DNA of 5,498 nucleotides from Acidobacteriota bacterium (GTDB taxonomy: Bacteria > Acidobacteriota > Terriglobia > Terriglobales > Acidobacteriaceae): assembly GCA_021798235.1 (NCBI GenBank), contig JAJZMO010000110.1:1-5498 (forward strand), given 5' to 3'. The notes under the pieces were generated by a model. That model was given only the letters and a program-made list of their open reading frames with translations, had not been told where the DNA came from and made no database searches. Positions 1 to 5,376 of this stretch are shown one piece after another. The translations under genes were made by a program, and so were the position numbers. The stretch's first letter is position 1; every line of letters starts with the position of its first letter.

Positions 1-151
1 AGGGAGGGGTTGGGAGTCACAAATGCACCTCAAAGTTCAACTAGGTCGTTCGTGTGGTCGGTAACGACGCACTGCCCTTACCGTAGCAGCGTTGAACGGT
101 GGTGACTGTAAGAGTTTTGTAATTGTGTCTGTACAGAGTTTACCCGGTGGA

Positions 152-1126
152 TTACGCGGGAGTTCCGGCGCCAATTTTGCGGCGGGATTCCGGATGCTGT
201 ACCTGCATGGCTGCGGTTTGCGTGTACACCATGGCGCAGTTTCTGCCGTTTTGTTTGGCCAGAGCCAGAGCGCGCTCGGCCTCGCGTAGTACCACCAGAG
301 GAGAGCGACCCAAACTCTCTGCAACGCCGATGCTGACGGTGATCTGTACGTCTACGCCATCGACGACAAAGGGACGCCGAGCGATGCTTTGGCGCAGGCG
401 GTTGGCCTGCTGCTCGGCATGTGCGAGCACGCAGCCGGGCAGCGCAAGCAGAAATTCATCCTCATCGACGCGGCCCAACATGTCATAGCTGCGAAGCTGA
501 TTGCGTATGCGGCTGATGAGCAAGGGCAGCACCTTATCGCCCAGCACACAGCCGTGCCGCTGGTTCAACGCGCTGAAGCGATCCACATCCAGCAGCAACA
601 GGGACAGCGGCGTGCGCAAACGCTGTACGCGGTCGGTCTCTTGAAAGAGCAGGTCCAGCATTGCCTCTCGCCGCCAGGCTCCGGTCAGCGGATCATGCGT
701 GGCGTGAAACTCCCGGGTAGCGGCGGCGTCGGCCAGCTCATGATAAACGGCCAGCACGCGCTCGCCCGTGCGGATGCGCATGCGCAATTCCGCTTCGCTG
801 ACGGGCGTGGCCAAAAACTCATCCATGCCGGCATCGTGGGCCATGGCAACCTGTTCGGCGCTGGGTTTTTCGCTCATCAGCATCAGCCAAAGCTGATGGC
901 GGCGGGCGCGGCGACGAACCTCCAAGGCCACCTCCACGCCATTTAGCAGGGGCAGATTGGCATTCAGCAGGGCCATCTCCGGTGTGCTGGCATCCTGCAG
1001 ACGCTGCAACGCAGCCAGTCCGCTCTCCGCTGGCTCCACTGTGTACTGCATGGCTTGCAGCATCTTTGTCAGTCGCTCAGCCTGTATGGCATCGGGTTCG
1101 GCAAGAAGGATGCGTCGCTCCACCAT
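152..1126 (-). CDS. REC-GGDEF protein with degenerate receiver and GGDEF site, intact I-site (probable c-di-GMP-binding regulator)
   Basis: A 324-residue cytoplasmic protein with an N-terminal receiver fold (about 3-120), a short linker and a GGDEF domain (about 143-302); no membrane segment is visible. In the receiver, N55 sits where the phosphorylated Asp normally is (LLNANLP), and T107 replaces the conserved Lys before Pro (LATPVS), so phosphorylation is unlikely. The GGDEF domain keeps DPLTG (145-149), the metal-binding D180-V-D182, N188, G196-D197, SIGVA (265-269) and a GRN tail (294-296). The signature itself reads D-E-D-E-F (221-225), with both glycines lost, and DxxF-K is DxxF-S at 185. 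The allosteric RxxD site (R212-S-Y-D215) stands at the usual five-residue distance. Loss of the glycines normally abolishes cyclase activity, so I infer a c-di-GMP receptor role like that of PopA. A GAGG lies 4 nt before the ATG. It has about 180 nt of its own upstream region and is probably transcribed alone. Confidence 0.88.
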   Translation of the reverse strand: MVERRILLAEPDAIQAERLTKMLQAMQYTVEPAESGLAALQRLQDASTPEMALLNANLPLLNGVEVALEVRRRARRHQLWLMLMSEKPSAEQVAMAHDAGMDEFLATPVSEAELRMRIRTGERVLAVYHELADAAATREFHATHDPLTGAWRREAMLDLLFQETDRVQRLRTPLSLLLLDVDRFSALNQRHGCVLGDKVLPLLISRIRNQLRSYDMLGRVDEDEFLLALPGCVLAHAEQQANRLRQSIARRPFVVDGVDVQITVSIGVAESLGRSPLVVLREAERALALAKQNGRNCAMVYTQTAAMQVQHPESRRKIGAGTPA

Positions 1127-1151
1127 AGAACCTCAAGGGAAGTATCGGCAG

Positions 1152-1189
1152 CTTTTAGCGCAAACATTACCGGGCCGCGTCTTTTAGCG
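1152..1189. repeat. Pair of 9-bp direct repeats upstream of the REC-GGDEF gene
   Basis: CTTTTAGCG occurs at 1152-1160 and again at 1181-1189, 29 bp apart start to start, in the leader region 26-63 bp upstream of the REC-GGDEF start codon. On the coding (minus) strand the copies read CGCTAAAAG. Spacing near three helical turns could suit a dimeric regulator, but two short copies could also be chance. I could not assign convincing -35/-10 boxes here. Confidence 0.25.
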
Positions 1190-1254
1190 AGACGCTGCAC
1201 AAGTGCGGATCACTCCCGCAGCGGCTCAAGCCTCACTGCAATCCTGGGACGTAC

Positions 1255-1274
1255 GGCGGGACTGAAGTCCCGCC
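1255..1274. repeat. Perfect 9-bp-stem palindrome between operons (REP-like, possible terminator)
   Basis: GGCGGGACT, a 2-nt GA spacer, then AGTCCCGCC form a perfect inverted repeat. A weaker companion, GGCT-CA-AGCC, lies at 1223-1232. The pair sits 33 nt past the methyltransferase stop and upstream of the REC-GGDEF gene. No T-tract follows on either strand, so a classic intrinsic terminator is not supported. A dispersed REP-like intergenic element of the kind I associate with Acidobacteriota genomes is more likely, though it could still block read-through or protect the mRNA 3' end. Identification as a repeat family needs a genome-wide count. Confidence 0.5.
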
Positions 1275-1306
1275 CCTTCCAAACAACAAACTTGTTCAGA
1301 GATTCC

Positions 1307-1909
1307 TTAGCTGCGCCGGAAGAGGTTGAACTGAAAGGATTGCGATTTACCCTGAGGTGTGGTGTGCGTCTGCGGCAGGCTTTGCAGAAGAGCAAAGTGG
1401 GAACCAAGTTCCACCGCCAGCGAGGGGCCATCATAGCGCTGCACGGGCAGGCCGCTGCATTTCTCCGGGCCGTCCAACGCGAAGGTTGCTATCACGGCAT
1501 GGCCGCCCACGGGAATAGTACGCTCTAAAACTCTGCGATAGGCCGCGCGGTCTGCCGCATCCGTTAGAAAGTGAAAGACGGCGCGGTCATGCCAAACATC
1601 GCAAGCGGCCAGCACTGGCTCCGCAGTGATGTCGGCTGCCGTCCATACGATTTTCTCCGCCGCCGCACCCATGCGCGCGCGGGCACGCGCCAGTGCGGAT
1701 TCGGCAATGTCCAAAACCGTAACGGTATAGCCGCGCTCCACCAGCCGCGCTGCCAGTATCGAATTGCCGCCGCCCACATCAATGACGCGGCCACCGGGAC
1801 AAACTGCGCCGATCAGTCGCAGCGAGAGTTCCGGCTCGCTCTGTGTCCAGCTCATCTCGTCGTCACGTTTGGAGTCGTAGATTGCGTTCCAATGCTCGTG
1901 TCGGTTCAT
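1307..1909 (-). CDS. Class I SAM-dependent methyltransferase, substrate unknown
   Basis: A 200-residue soluble Rossmann-fold methyltransferase covering nearly the whole protein. Motif I is VIDVGGGNS (42-50), the SAM-binding loop. The acidic residue ending strand 2 is D67 (TVLDIAESAL), which should contact the ribose hydroxyls. D93 (AADI) marks the adenine-side motif, and DVWHDRAVFHF (104-114) is the post-motif region after strand 4. A segment near 146-159 (DGPEKCSGLPVQRY) appears, from memory, to be characteristic of a small uncharacterised methyltransferase family. It does not look like UbiE/MenG, so I do not assign it the menaquinone C-methylation step. Its ATG follows the phosphorylase stop by 6 nt, with the ribosome-binding sequence (GTGAG) inside the end of that gene, so it is probably the last gene of the operon and translationally coupled. 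Methylation of a small molecule is a guess; no substrate-specific motif is recognised. Confidence 0.88.
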   Translation of the reverse strand: MNRHEHWNAIYDSKRDDEMSWTQSEPELSLRLIGAVCPGGRVIDVGGGNSILAARLVERGYTVTVLDIAESALARARARMGAAAEKIVWTAADITAEPVLAACDVWHDRAVFHFLTDAADRAAYRRVLERTIPVGGHAVIATFALDGPEKCSGLPVQRYDGPSLAVELGSHFALLQSLPQTHTTPQGKSQSFQFNLFRRS

Positions 1910-1915
1910 CGATAC

Positions 1916-2713
1916 TCACATTTCATTGAGAAACTTTTGCCCAGCACGCAGCAGGGCACGCAGAATTGCAAGGCTGTCTTCTTCCGTACCTTTTTCGAAT
2001 TGTTCCCCGGAATGGCCGATCGCGTTCGTCAGATGCGCGACAACTCCCACTGCTACATTTTTGGCTGTGGCGAAAGCGAAGAGTGCTGCCGCCTGCATTT
2101 CCACCGCAAGTACACCGGCACGGGCGTGGCGATGAATTTGTTCTTCGGTTTCCCGGTAGGGCGCATCCGTTGTCCAAACTGGCCCAAGCACGGTCGTGCC
2201 CAACTGGCTGAGTTCGACATGTAAATGCGAGACAATCGGCGGCGTGGGACAGGCAATGGTCTCTGTGGCTGGCAGATAGTGCAGCGATGTACCTTCGTCA
2301 CGCACCGCGCTGGTGGCAACCACGAAACTTGGCAGGGGCAGAGTGGGGGCAATGCGTCCGGCAGATGTCAGGCCTAAAACAAGCTGCACTCCAGAAACGC
2401 GGAGTTGCTCCGCGATCAATACTGCGTACGGTCCGCCGATTGTGCGCGCAAGGATGCCGCAGCGGACGCCATCCACTTCCACCATATACATGGTGGTATG
2501 GAAACAGGCCCATGGAAGAAACGGCGTCGCTATGTCCTGCTGCACCAGCCAATCGGTCAAATCCCCGTCGAAGTCCAGCACGCAAAGGGCGGGCACGTTC
2601 ACGTCTTGCAGCGCCTTGGAAATACGCACGGACTGCACCAAATCCTCAGGGGTAAATGCCGAGGGCGCATTCAGTACGTGATCGAAGAGCGGATAGGATT
2701 TCTGCATGTTCAT
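1916..2713 (-). CDS. Nucleoside phosphorylase/hydrolase of the PNP-UDP family (uridine-phosphorylase-like)
   Basis: A 265-residue cytoplasmic enzyme expected to cleave the N-glycosidic bond of a nucleoside, with phosphate or water. Visible family features are an N-terminal CVLDFDGDL segment (44-52), the glycine-rich ARTIGGPYAV loop (89-98), LGLTSAGRI (113-121), SAVRDEGTSLHY (135-146), TTDAPYRE (181-188) and the ribose-binding VEMQ (204-207). The usual second Glu of VEME is Gln207. The later region (AHLTNAIG, 226-233) lacks the S-D-H catalytic Asp of bacterial purine phosphorylases, which points to the uridine-phosphorylase side. Length suits that family and is longer than a typical MTAN. It sits 32 nt after mqnD and 6 nt before the methyltransferase. 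The context makes futalosine or aminofutalosine cleavage (the MqnB role) attractive but unproven; pyrimidine or purine salvage is the alternative. Met1 is preferred over Met3 because GGA lies about 9 nt before it, though the ribosome site is weak. Confidence 0.85.
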   Translation of the reverse strand: MNMQKSYPLFDHVLNAPSAFTPEDLVQSVRISKALQDVNVPALCVLDFDGDLTDWLVQQDIATPFLPWACFHTTMYMVEVDGVRCGILARTIGGPYAVLIAEQLRVSGVQLVLGLTSAGRIAPTLPLPSFVVATSAVRDEGTSLHYLPATETIACPTPPIVSHLHVELSQLGTTVLGPVWTTDAPYRETEEQIHRHARAGVLAVEMQAAALFAFATAKNVAVGVVAHLTNAIGHSGEQFEKGTEEDSLAILRALLRAGQKFLNEM

Positions 2714-2745
2714 GGGGCACGTTCCAAGGACGCAGCGACTGTCCT

Positions 2746-3606
2746 TTATTCCGCGAAATCCACCCGCACGGGATGCGGAATAATGCCGCGTTCGTGGCCC
2801 AGTTCCAGCAAGCGCCGGATGGCCGTGCGGCCATCTTCGCCGTAGTCAATCGTGCGCTCATTTACATACATACCGACGAAGCGGTTGGCGTCTGGCGCAT
2901 CCAAGTCTCGGGCAAATTGCATGGCGTGATGCAGTGCGTCCTCACGATGATCCAGTGCATAGCGAATGCTGGCGCGCAGTGCATCGTTAATTTTCCTGTG
3001 CAGCTCCGCGCCCAGGCTGCGGCGGATGGCGTTGCCGCCCAACGGCAGCGGCAGGCCCATCTTCTCGCGCCACCATTGTCCAGCATCCAGCACCAGGTGC
3101 AGGCCGTCGCGCGCATAGGTCAACTGGCCCTCGTGAATGATGAGTCCGGCATCAAACTTGCCGGCCAGCACCTGTGGAATGATCTGGTCAAAGGGAACAA
3201 TTTCCGTCTCCACGCCGGGCAGAATGATGCGCAGCGCGAGATTCGCCGTGGTCAGCGTGCCGGGAATGGCGATGCGTGTGCGGCTTGCCTGTTCGAGCGT
3301 CATCGGACGGCGCGCAACGATCATCGGGCCGTAGCCCTCGCCCACGCTGCCGCCGCAGGGCATCAGCGCGTAGTTGTCCTGTAAATACGGATAGGCGTGA
3401 AAGCTGACGGCTGTCACGTCATAAAACGCTTCGCGCATTGCGCGCTGGTTCAGCGTCTCAATGTCGCACAGTGTGTGCGTAAACTTCAGCCCGGGCACGG
3501 TCACCTTGTCCGTGGCTAGGGCGTAAAACATGAAGGCGTCATCAGAATCGGGGCTGTGCGCGATGGAAATCTCTCGAACGGGCGTGGCGGTGGCAAGGGT
3601 CGTCAT
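2746..3606 (-). CDS. mqnD: 1,4-dihydroxy-6-naphthoate synthase, MqnD-like (menaquinone biosynthesis, futalosine pathway)
   Basis: A 286-residue member of the MqnA/MqnD periplasmic-binding-protein-like fold, without signal peptide, so cytoplasmic. MqnD converts cyclic dehypoxanthine futalosine to 1,4-dihydroxy-6-naphthoate. MqnD-type landmarks run in order: SPDSDDAFMFYAL (18-30), DIETLN (48-53), VSFHAYPYL (67-75), GGSVGEGYGP (85-94), the ligand loop IPGTLTTANLAL (114-125), IIHEGQLTY (156-164) with H158 as probable catalytic His, and LPLPLGGNAI near 190-200. The first motif is SPDSDD where classical MqnD has SPCPND, so this belongs to a divergent subgroup; MqnA is less likely because the HEG and PLGG motifs are MqnD-like. 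It is first in an apparent three-gene operon. AGAG precedes the ATG by about 7 nt. No clear promoter was found in the 206 nt upstream. Confidence 0.87.
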   Translation of the reverse strand: MTTLATATPVREISIAHSPDSDDAFMFYALATDKVTVPGLKFTHTLCDIETLNQRAMREAFYDVTAVSFHAYPYLQDNYALMPCGGSVGEGYGPMIVARRPMTLEQASRTRIAIPGTLTTANLALRIILPGVETEIVPFDQIIPQVLAGKFDAGLIIHEGQLTYARDGLHLVLDAGQWWREKMGLPLPLGGNAIRRSLGAELHRKINDALRASIRYALDHREDALHHAMQFARDLDAPDANRFVGMYVNERTIDYGEDGRTAIRRLLELGHERGIIPHPVRVDFAE

Positions 3607-3757
3607 AATGATCTCTAGTCTTCAGGATAATGCAGAGTCATCGGGAGTGGAATGGCAGAAGCTATTGCTTACGGTTTGGATTGAAAAAAAGCAGGGCAAC
3701 TTATGGGGGAACCGAAAAGCTATAGGAATGTTTGCGCAGTCTGCTTCCGATGAATGC

Positions 3758-3790
3758 AGCGACGGCGCGGAACTCTTCCGCGCCGTTGCT
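3758..3790. terminator. GC-rich hairpin downstream of the Fe-S carrier gene
   Basis: A 13-bp stem (3758-3770 with 3778-3790, one G-T pair) closes a 7-nt loop AACTCTT. It lies 23 nt past the stop of the Fe-S carrier gene, in the direction of its transcription, and about 150 nt before the mqnD start. No U-tract follows on the minus strand (next bases TGCATTCATC), so it is not a textbook intrinsic terminator. Its position and strength make a 3'-end stabiliser or factor-assisted terminator likely. Confidence 0.55.
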
Positions 3791-3812
3791 ATTTAGAATT
3801 GCGAGCAGGCGA

Positions 3813-4187
3813 TTATGCGCTGAAGGAAGAGCCGCAGCCGCAGGTGCTCTTGACGTTGGGGTTTTCAAACTTAAAGCCAGCGGATTCCAAGGTTTCGACG
3901 TAATCGACAACGCATCCGTTCAGATACGTGGCACTGGTGGCATCGACAAAGACCTTGATGTCGTCGAATTGGTAGACCTTGTCCATCATGCCGGGCTGGT
4001 TTTCAAAGGACATGGAGTATTGGAATCCAGAGCAGCCGCCACCGACGACGCCGATGCGCAGTCCAGCGGGCAGCGGGTCCTGCGTGGCCATGATCTCCCG
4101 CACTTTGGTTGTAGCCTGTGGGGTGAGCGTAACGGAACGGGGGCTGGCGGATTCGGTTGGGGAAGCAGTTGCTGCTGGGGTCGCCAT
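3813..4187 (-). CDS. erpA: A-type iron-sulfur cluster carrier/insertion protein (HesB/IscA/ErpA family)
   Basis: A 124-residue cytoplasmic protein that would bind Fe-S clusters and hand them to apoproteins. The first 17 residues are a low-complexity Ala/Ser/Thr/Pro tail that is not part of the fold; the conserved domain starts at SVTLTPQA (18-25). The three cluster-ligand cysteines are all present: C52 in VGGGCSGFQY and C116 and C118 in STCGCGSSF near the C terminus. Length is slightly above the family norm of about 105-115 because of the tail. The start is well supported by AGGAG 8 nt before the ATG. It is monocistronic, with a candidate promoter and leader hairpin upstream and a strong hairpin downstream. 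No isc or suf genes are adjacent, which fits a stand-alone ErpA-type carrier. ErpA versus IscA or SufA cannot be separated reliably by eye, so the symbol is tentative. Confidence 0.92.
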   Translation of the reverse strand: MATPAATASPTESASPRSVTLTPQATTKVREIMATQDPLPAGLRIGVVGGGCSGFQYSMSFENQPGMMDKVYQFDDIKVFVDATSATYLNGCVVDYVETLESAGFKFENPNVKSTCGCGSSFSA

Positions 4188-4201
4188 GGGTCAGTCTCCT
4201 T

Positions 4202-4233
4202 GCGTAGGCACCTGCTTGTGCCAACACCTACGC
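4202..4233 (-). promoter_or_regulatory. Inverted repeat / 5'-leader hairpin of the Fe-S carrier gene
   Basis: GCGTAGG (4202-4208) and CCTACGC (4227-4233) are perfect inverted arms around 18 nt. An inner GGCAC/GTGCC pair (4207-4211 with 4218-4222) allows an alternative stacked hairpin. The structure begins where the transcript is predicted to start, about 7 nt after the -10 box, and ends 1 nt before the AGGAG ribosome site (4196-4200). It could be an RNA stem-loop modulating translation or stability, or a dimeric operator; the sequence does not decide. Confidence 0.45.
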
Positions 4234-4240
4234 TGTACCT

Positions 4241-4269
4241 ATTCTACGGCGATTTGCGTCTGCAAACAA
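4241..4269 (-). promoter_or_regulatory. Candidate sigma-70-type promoter for the Fe-S carrier gene
   Basis: On the minus strand TAGAAT (4246-4241) is a good -10 box, preceded at 17 bp by TTGTTT (4269-4264), a weak -35 matching mainly in TTG. The predicted start near 4234 leaves a leader of about 47 nt to the ATG at 4187. Supported by position and spacing only. Confidence 0.4.
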
Positions 4270-4398
4270 ACGCGTGCTCGATTGCAGTCCCTGTGCGGAG
4301 TAGGCGCGAGCGTCCGGTCTGTGATATTCTCTTGATGAAGTTCTCTGCATTGTCTGCATGGAAATTTCTTCGCATCTGCGCACCCGCGCATCAGGTTT

Positions 4399-4474
4399 GG
4401 ACGCGTAGCTCAACTGGCAGAGCATTCGACTCTTAATCGACAGGTTGAAGGTTCGATTCCTTCCGCGTCCACCA
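4399..4474 (+). tRNA. tRNA-Lys, anticodon CTT, CCA encoded
   Basis: 76 nt fold into a full cloverleaf: acceptor GGACGCG/CGCGTCC (7 bp), D stem GCTC/GAGC, anticodon loop CTCTTAA with CTT at positions 34-36 (reads AAG, Lys), T stem GAAGG/CCTTC, T loop TTCGATT, discriminator A and an encoded CCA. The only imperfection is a T27-C43 mismatch at the top of the anticodon stem. The gene is the sole plus-strand gene here. Its 3' end abuts an integrase gene, consistent with use as an integration target. No convincing promoter boxes were found in 4250-4398. Confidence 0.96.
4450..4474 (+). other. Inferred attachment-site core (tRNA-Lys 3' end)
   Basis: The T arm to CCA end of the tRNA is the usual crossover segment for tRNA-targeting tyrosine recombinases, and an integrase gene stops 17 nt beyond it. 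No second copy of this segment is present in the window, so the boundary is inferred from context and the distal repeat must lie outside. Confidence 0.35.
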
Positions 4475-4491
4475 ATCTAAATCATTCCCTA

Positions 4492-4989
4492 TCAATTAGA
4501 TACCGACTGCGCACCGATGGCTTTATTTCCCTCTTTTTCCAAAACCTGACCAAAAACCTGACCAAACTTTTTTCGCTGGTTCCGCTGGTTGATAATTTCG
4601 CGTAGTGGCTCCAGTTCCTGATGTTGATACGGCTCCATCGGTTTCAGATCAACATGTCCCATGGACTTGGCGACGGCGAAGGCGTTGCGGCTTTTCTCCA
4701 TCGTGTACGTGCCATAGGTATGCCGCGCTGAGTAGGGAACCAGCTTCTTGTCCAGCCCGGCGCGATCCCGAGCTGTTTGGAAGCCCTTGGCAATGGTCAT
4801 CAAGTGGCCGGATTGGGAGCGAGTCGATGGAAACACCCAGCCCTCTTTCCGTTCTCCGCACCACTGTCCAAGCATCGTCTTGACCCGTTCGCTCATTGCC
4901 ACAAAGCGCCGCGCCTTTTCTGTTTTGCCTTCCGGTATCCAGATACGGTTTGCGTCCCAATGAAGGTTTTCAATCCGCATCGGGAACAC
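4492..4989 (-). pseudogene. Tyrosine recombinase/phage-type integrase, N-terminally truncated
   Basis: About 165-170 residues corresponding only to the C-terminal catalytic domain; full integrases of this type are roughly 350-400 residues. Numbering from a GTG at 4989, visible elements are GKTEKARR (21-28; K22 a likely beta-hairpin Lys), the RHT box Y86-S-A-R89-H90, G111-H112 and the nucleophile region P120-Y121-Q-H123. Y86 replaces the first His of HxxR, a tolerated variant. Homology seems to extend upstream without a start to PPDEV (about 4990-5001). There the catalytic Arg of the usual TGLRxxE box is absent and the frame soon meets TAA at 5029-5031. The SAM-like core-binding domain and Arg I are therefore missing, so the fragment is predicted inactive. 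The tail has small in-frame tandem duplications. The stop lies 17 nt from tRNA-Lys. Confidence 0.85.
4541..4564. repeat. Two perfect 12-bp tandem copies in the integrase 3' end
   Basis: AAAACCTGACCA is repeated head to tail (4541-4552 and 4553-4564). It encodes F-G-Q-V twice in the recombinase tail without shifting the frame. A further imperfect 9-bp duplication (encoding the N-Q-R steps) lies just upstream in the gene, about 4573-4590. Probably replication slippage. Confidence 0.75.
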
Positions 4990-5028
4990 TTCGTCTGGGG
5001 GTAGTGTCCTAATTTGAAATCCACAGGC

Positions 5029-5214
5029 TTAAACTCCACTCGCGGCAAGTAAAGCGTTACGCGCCCATTCTGACACTCGCTGATTGCTGGCCTTTGCTGC
5101 GGCTTCAATTTGCTTCTTCTCATCCGCGCTCAAGCGCACTTGCACCTTTCCCGCTTTCGCAGTTCCCTTTGGTAGTTTGGGGCGTCCGACTTTCTTAGGC
5201 TTCGCTTGCGGCAT
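5029..5214 (-). CDS. Small ribbon-helix-helix DNA-binding protein
   Basis: A 61-residue basic protein. After a Lys/Pro-rich arm containing a GRP core flanked by Lys (7-16, AT-hook-like), it shows the pattern of a CopG/Arc/MobC-type ribbon-helix-helix: beta strand KVQVRL (23-28), helix A from about 30 to 42, a turn at SNQRV (43-47) and helix B EWARNALLAA (49-58). Such proteins act as dimeric repressors, antitoxins or relaxosome accessory factors; nothing here identifies which, and no toxin or relaxase is adjacent. The ATG overlaps the end of the upstream remnant gene by 20 nt, suggesting translational coupling originally. AGGAG lies about 10 nt before it. It shares a frame with the downstream integrase fragment, separated by TAA at 5029-5031. 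The gene itself looks intact, but IS insertion has probably removed its promoter. Confidence 0.7.
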   Translation of the reverse strand: MPQAKPKKVGRPKLPKGTAKAGKVQVRLSADEKKQIEAAAKASNQRVSEWARNALLAASGV

Positions 5215-5376
5215 TGGCTCTAAACTCCTGAACGATGAAAGCTCTCACGGCGTCCACTGGCGAAAGTGCCGGATGAATGCGGAGAACTGTAACGGGGCGG
5301 AACGGCTGCTCCGCATTGCCTGTATCGTGGTGCCACGCATAGACGGTATCTGTCTTTGGGTGGCCTTTGATGCTAA
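5195..5376 (-). pseudogene. C-terminal remnant of an unrecognised protein, truncated by IS insertion
   Basis: The minus strand is open from the IS junction to TAA at 5195-5197, giving about 59 residues. They look like real protein: KGHPKTDTVYAW, then a charged segment, PVTVLRIHPALSPVDAV and a helical RAFIVQEFRANA end. There is no in-frame ATG; upstream it runs straight into the IS end, whose transposase stop (5381-5383) is in the same frame. The stop overlaps the start of the ribbon-helix-helix gene by 20 nt, the usual sign of a two-gene operon, which supports this being genuine coding sequence. I do not recognise the family. Read as a remnant; a short protein from an internal GTG (SPV) is possible but less likely. 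Confidence 0.55.

Noticed and set aside
80..101. Short ACCGT/ACGGT inverted repeat downstream of the REC-GGDEF gene
   Set aside because: A 5-bp stem with a long loop and no T-run; expected by chance. Nothing else supportable was seen in 1-151.
389..946. Long plus-strand open frame of 185 codons
   Set aside because: It lies wholly opposite the REC-GGDEF gene, whose conserved motifs are clear; the plus-strand product is His/Gln-rich with no recognisable domain, as expected of an antisense shadow in GC-rich DNA.
2656..3384. Plus-strand open frame of 242 codons
   Set aside because: Antisense to the MqnD-like gene and part of the phosphorylase gene, with no domain features and no ribosome site; a shadow.
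3684..3690. T7 run on the minus strand upstream of mqnD
   Set aside because: It is about 68 nt from the 3758-3790 hairpin with no adjacent stem, so it cannot serve as that hairpin's terminator tail.
3732..4436. Plus-strand open frame of 234 codons
   Set aside because: Spans the hairpin, the antisense of the Fe-S carrier gene and part of the tRNA, which is incompatible with a real gene.
4475..4501. Inverted repeat ATCTAA/TTAGAT just after the tRNA
   Set aside because: Six A/T-rich pairs with a 15-nt loop and no T-tract; too weak to call a tRNA terminator or integrase site.
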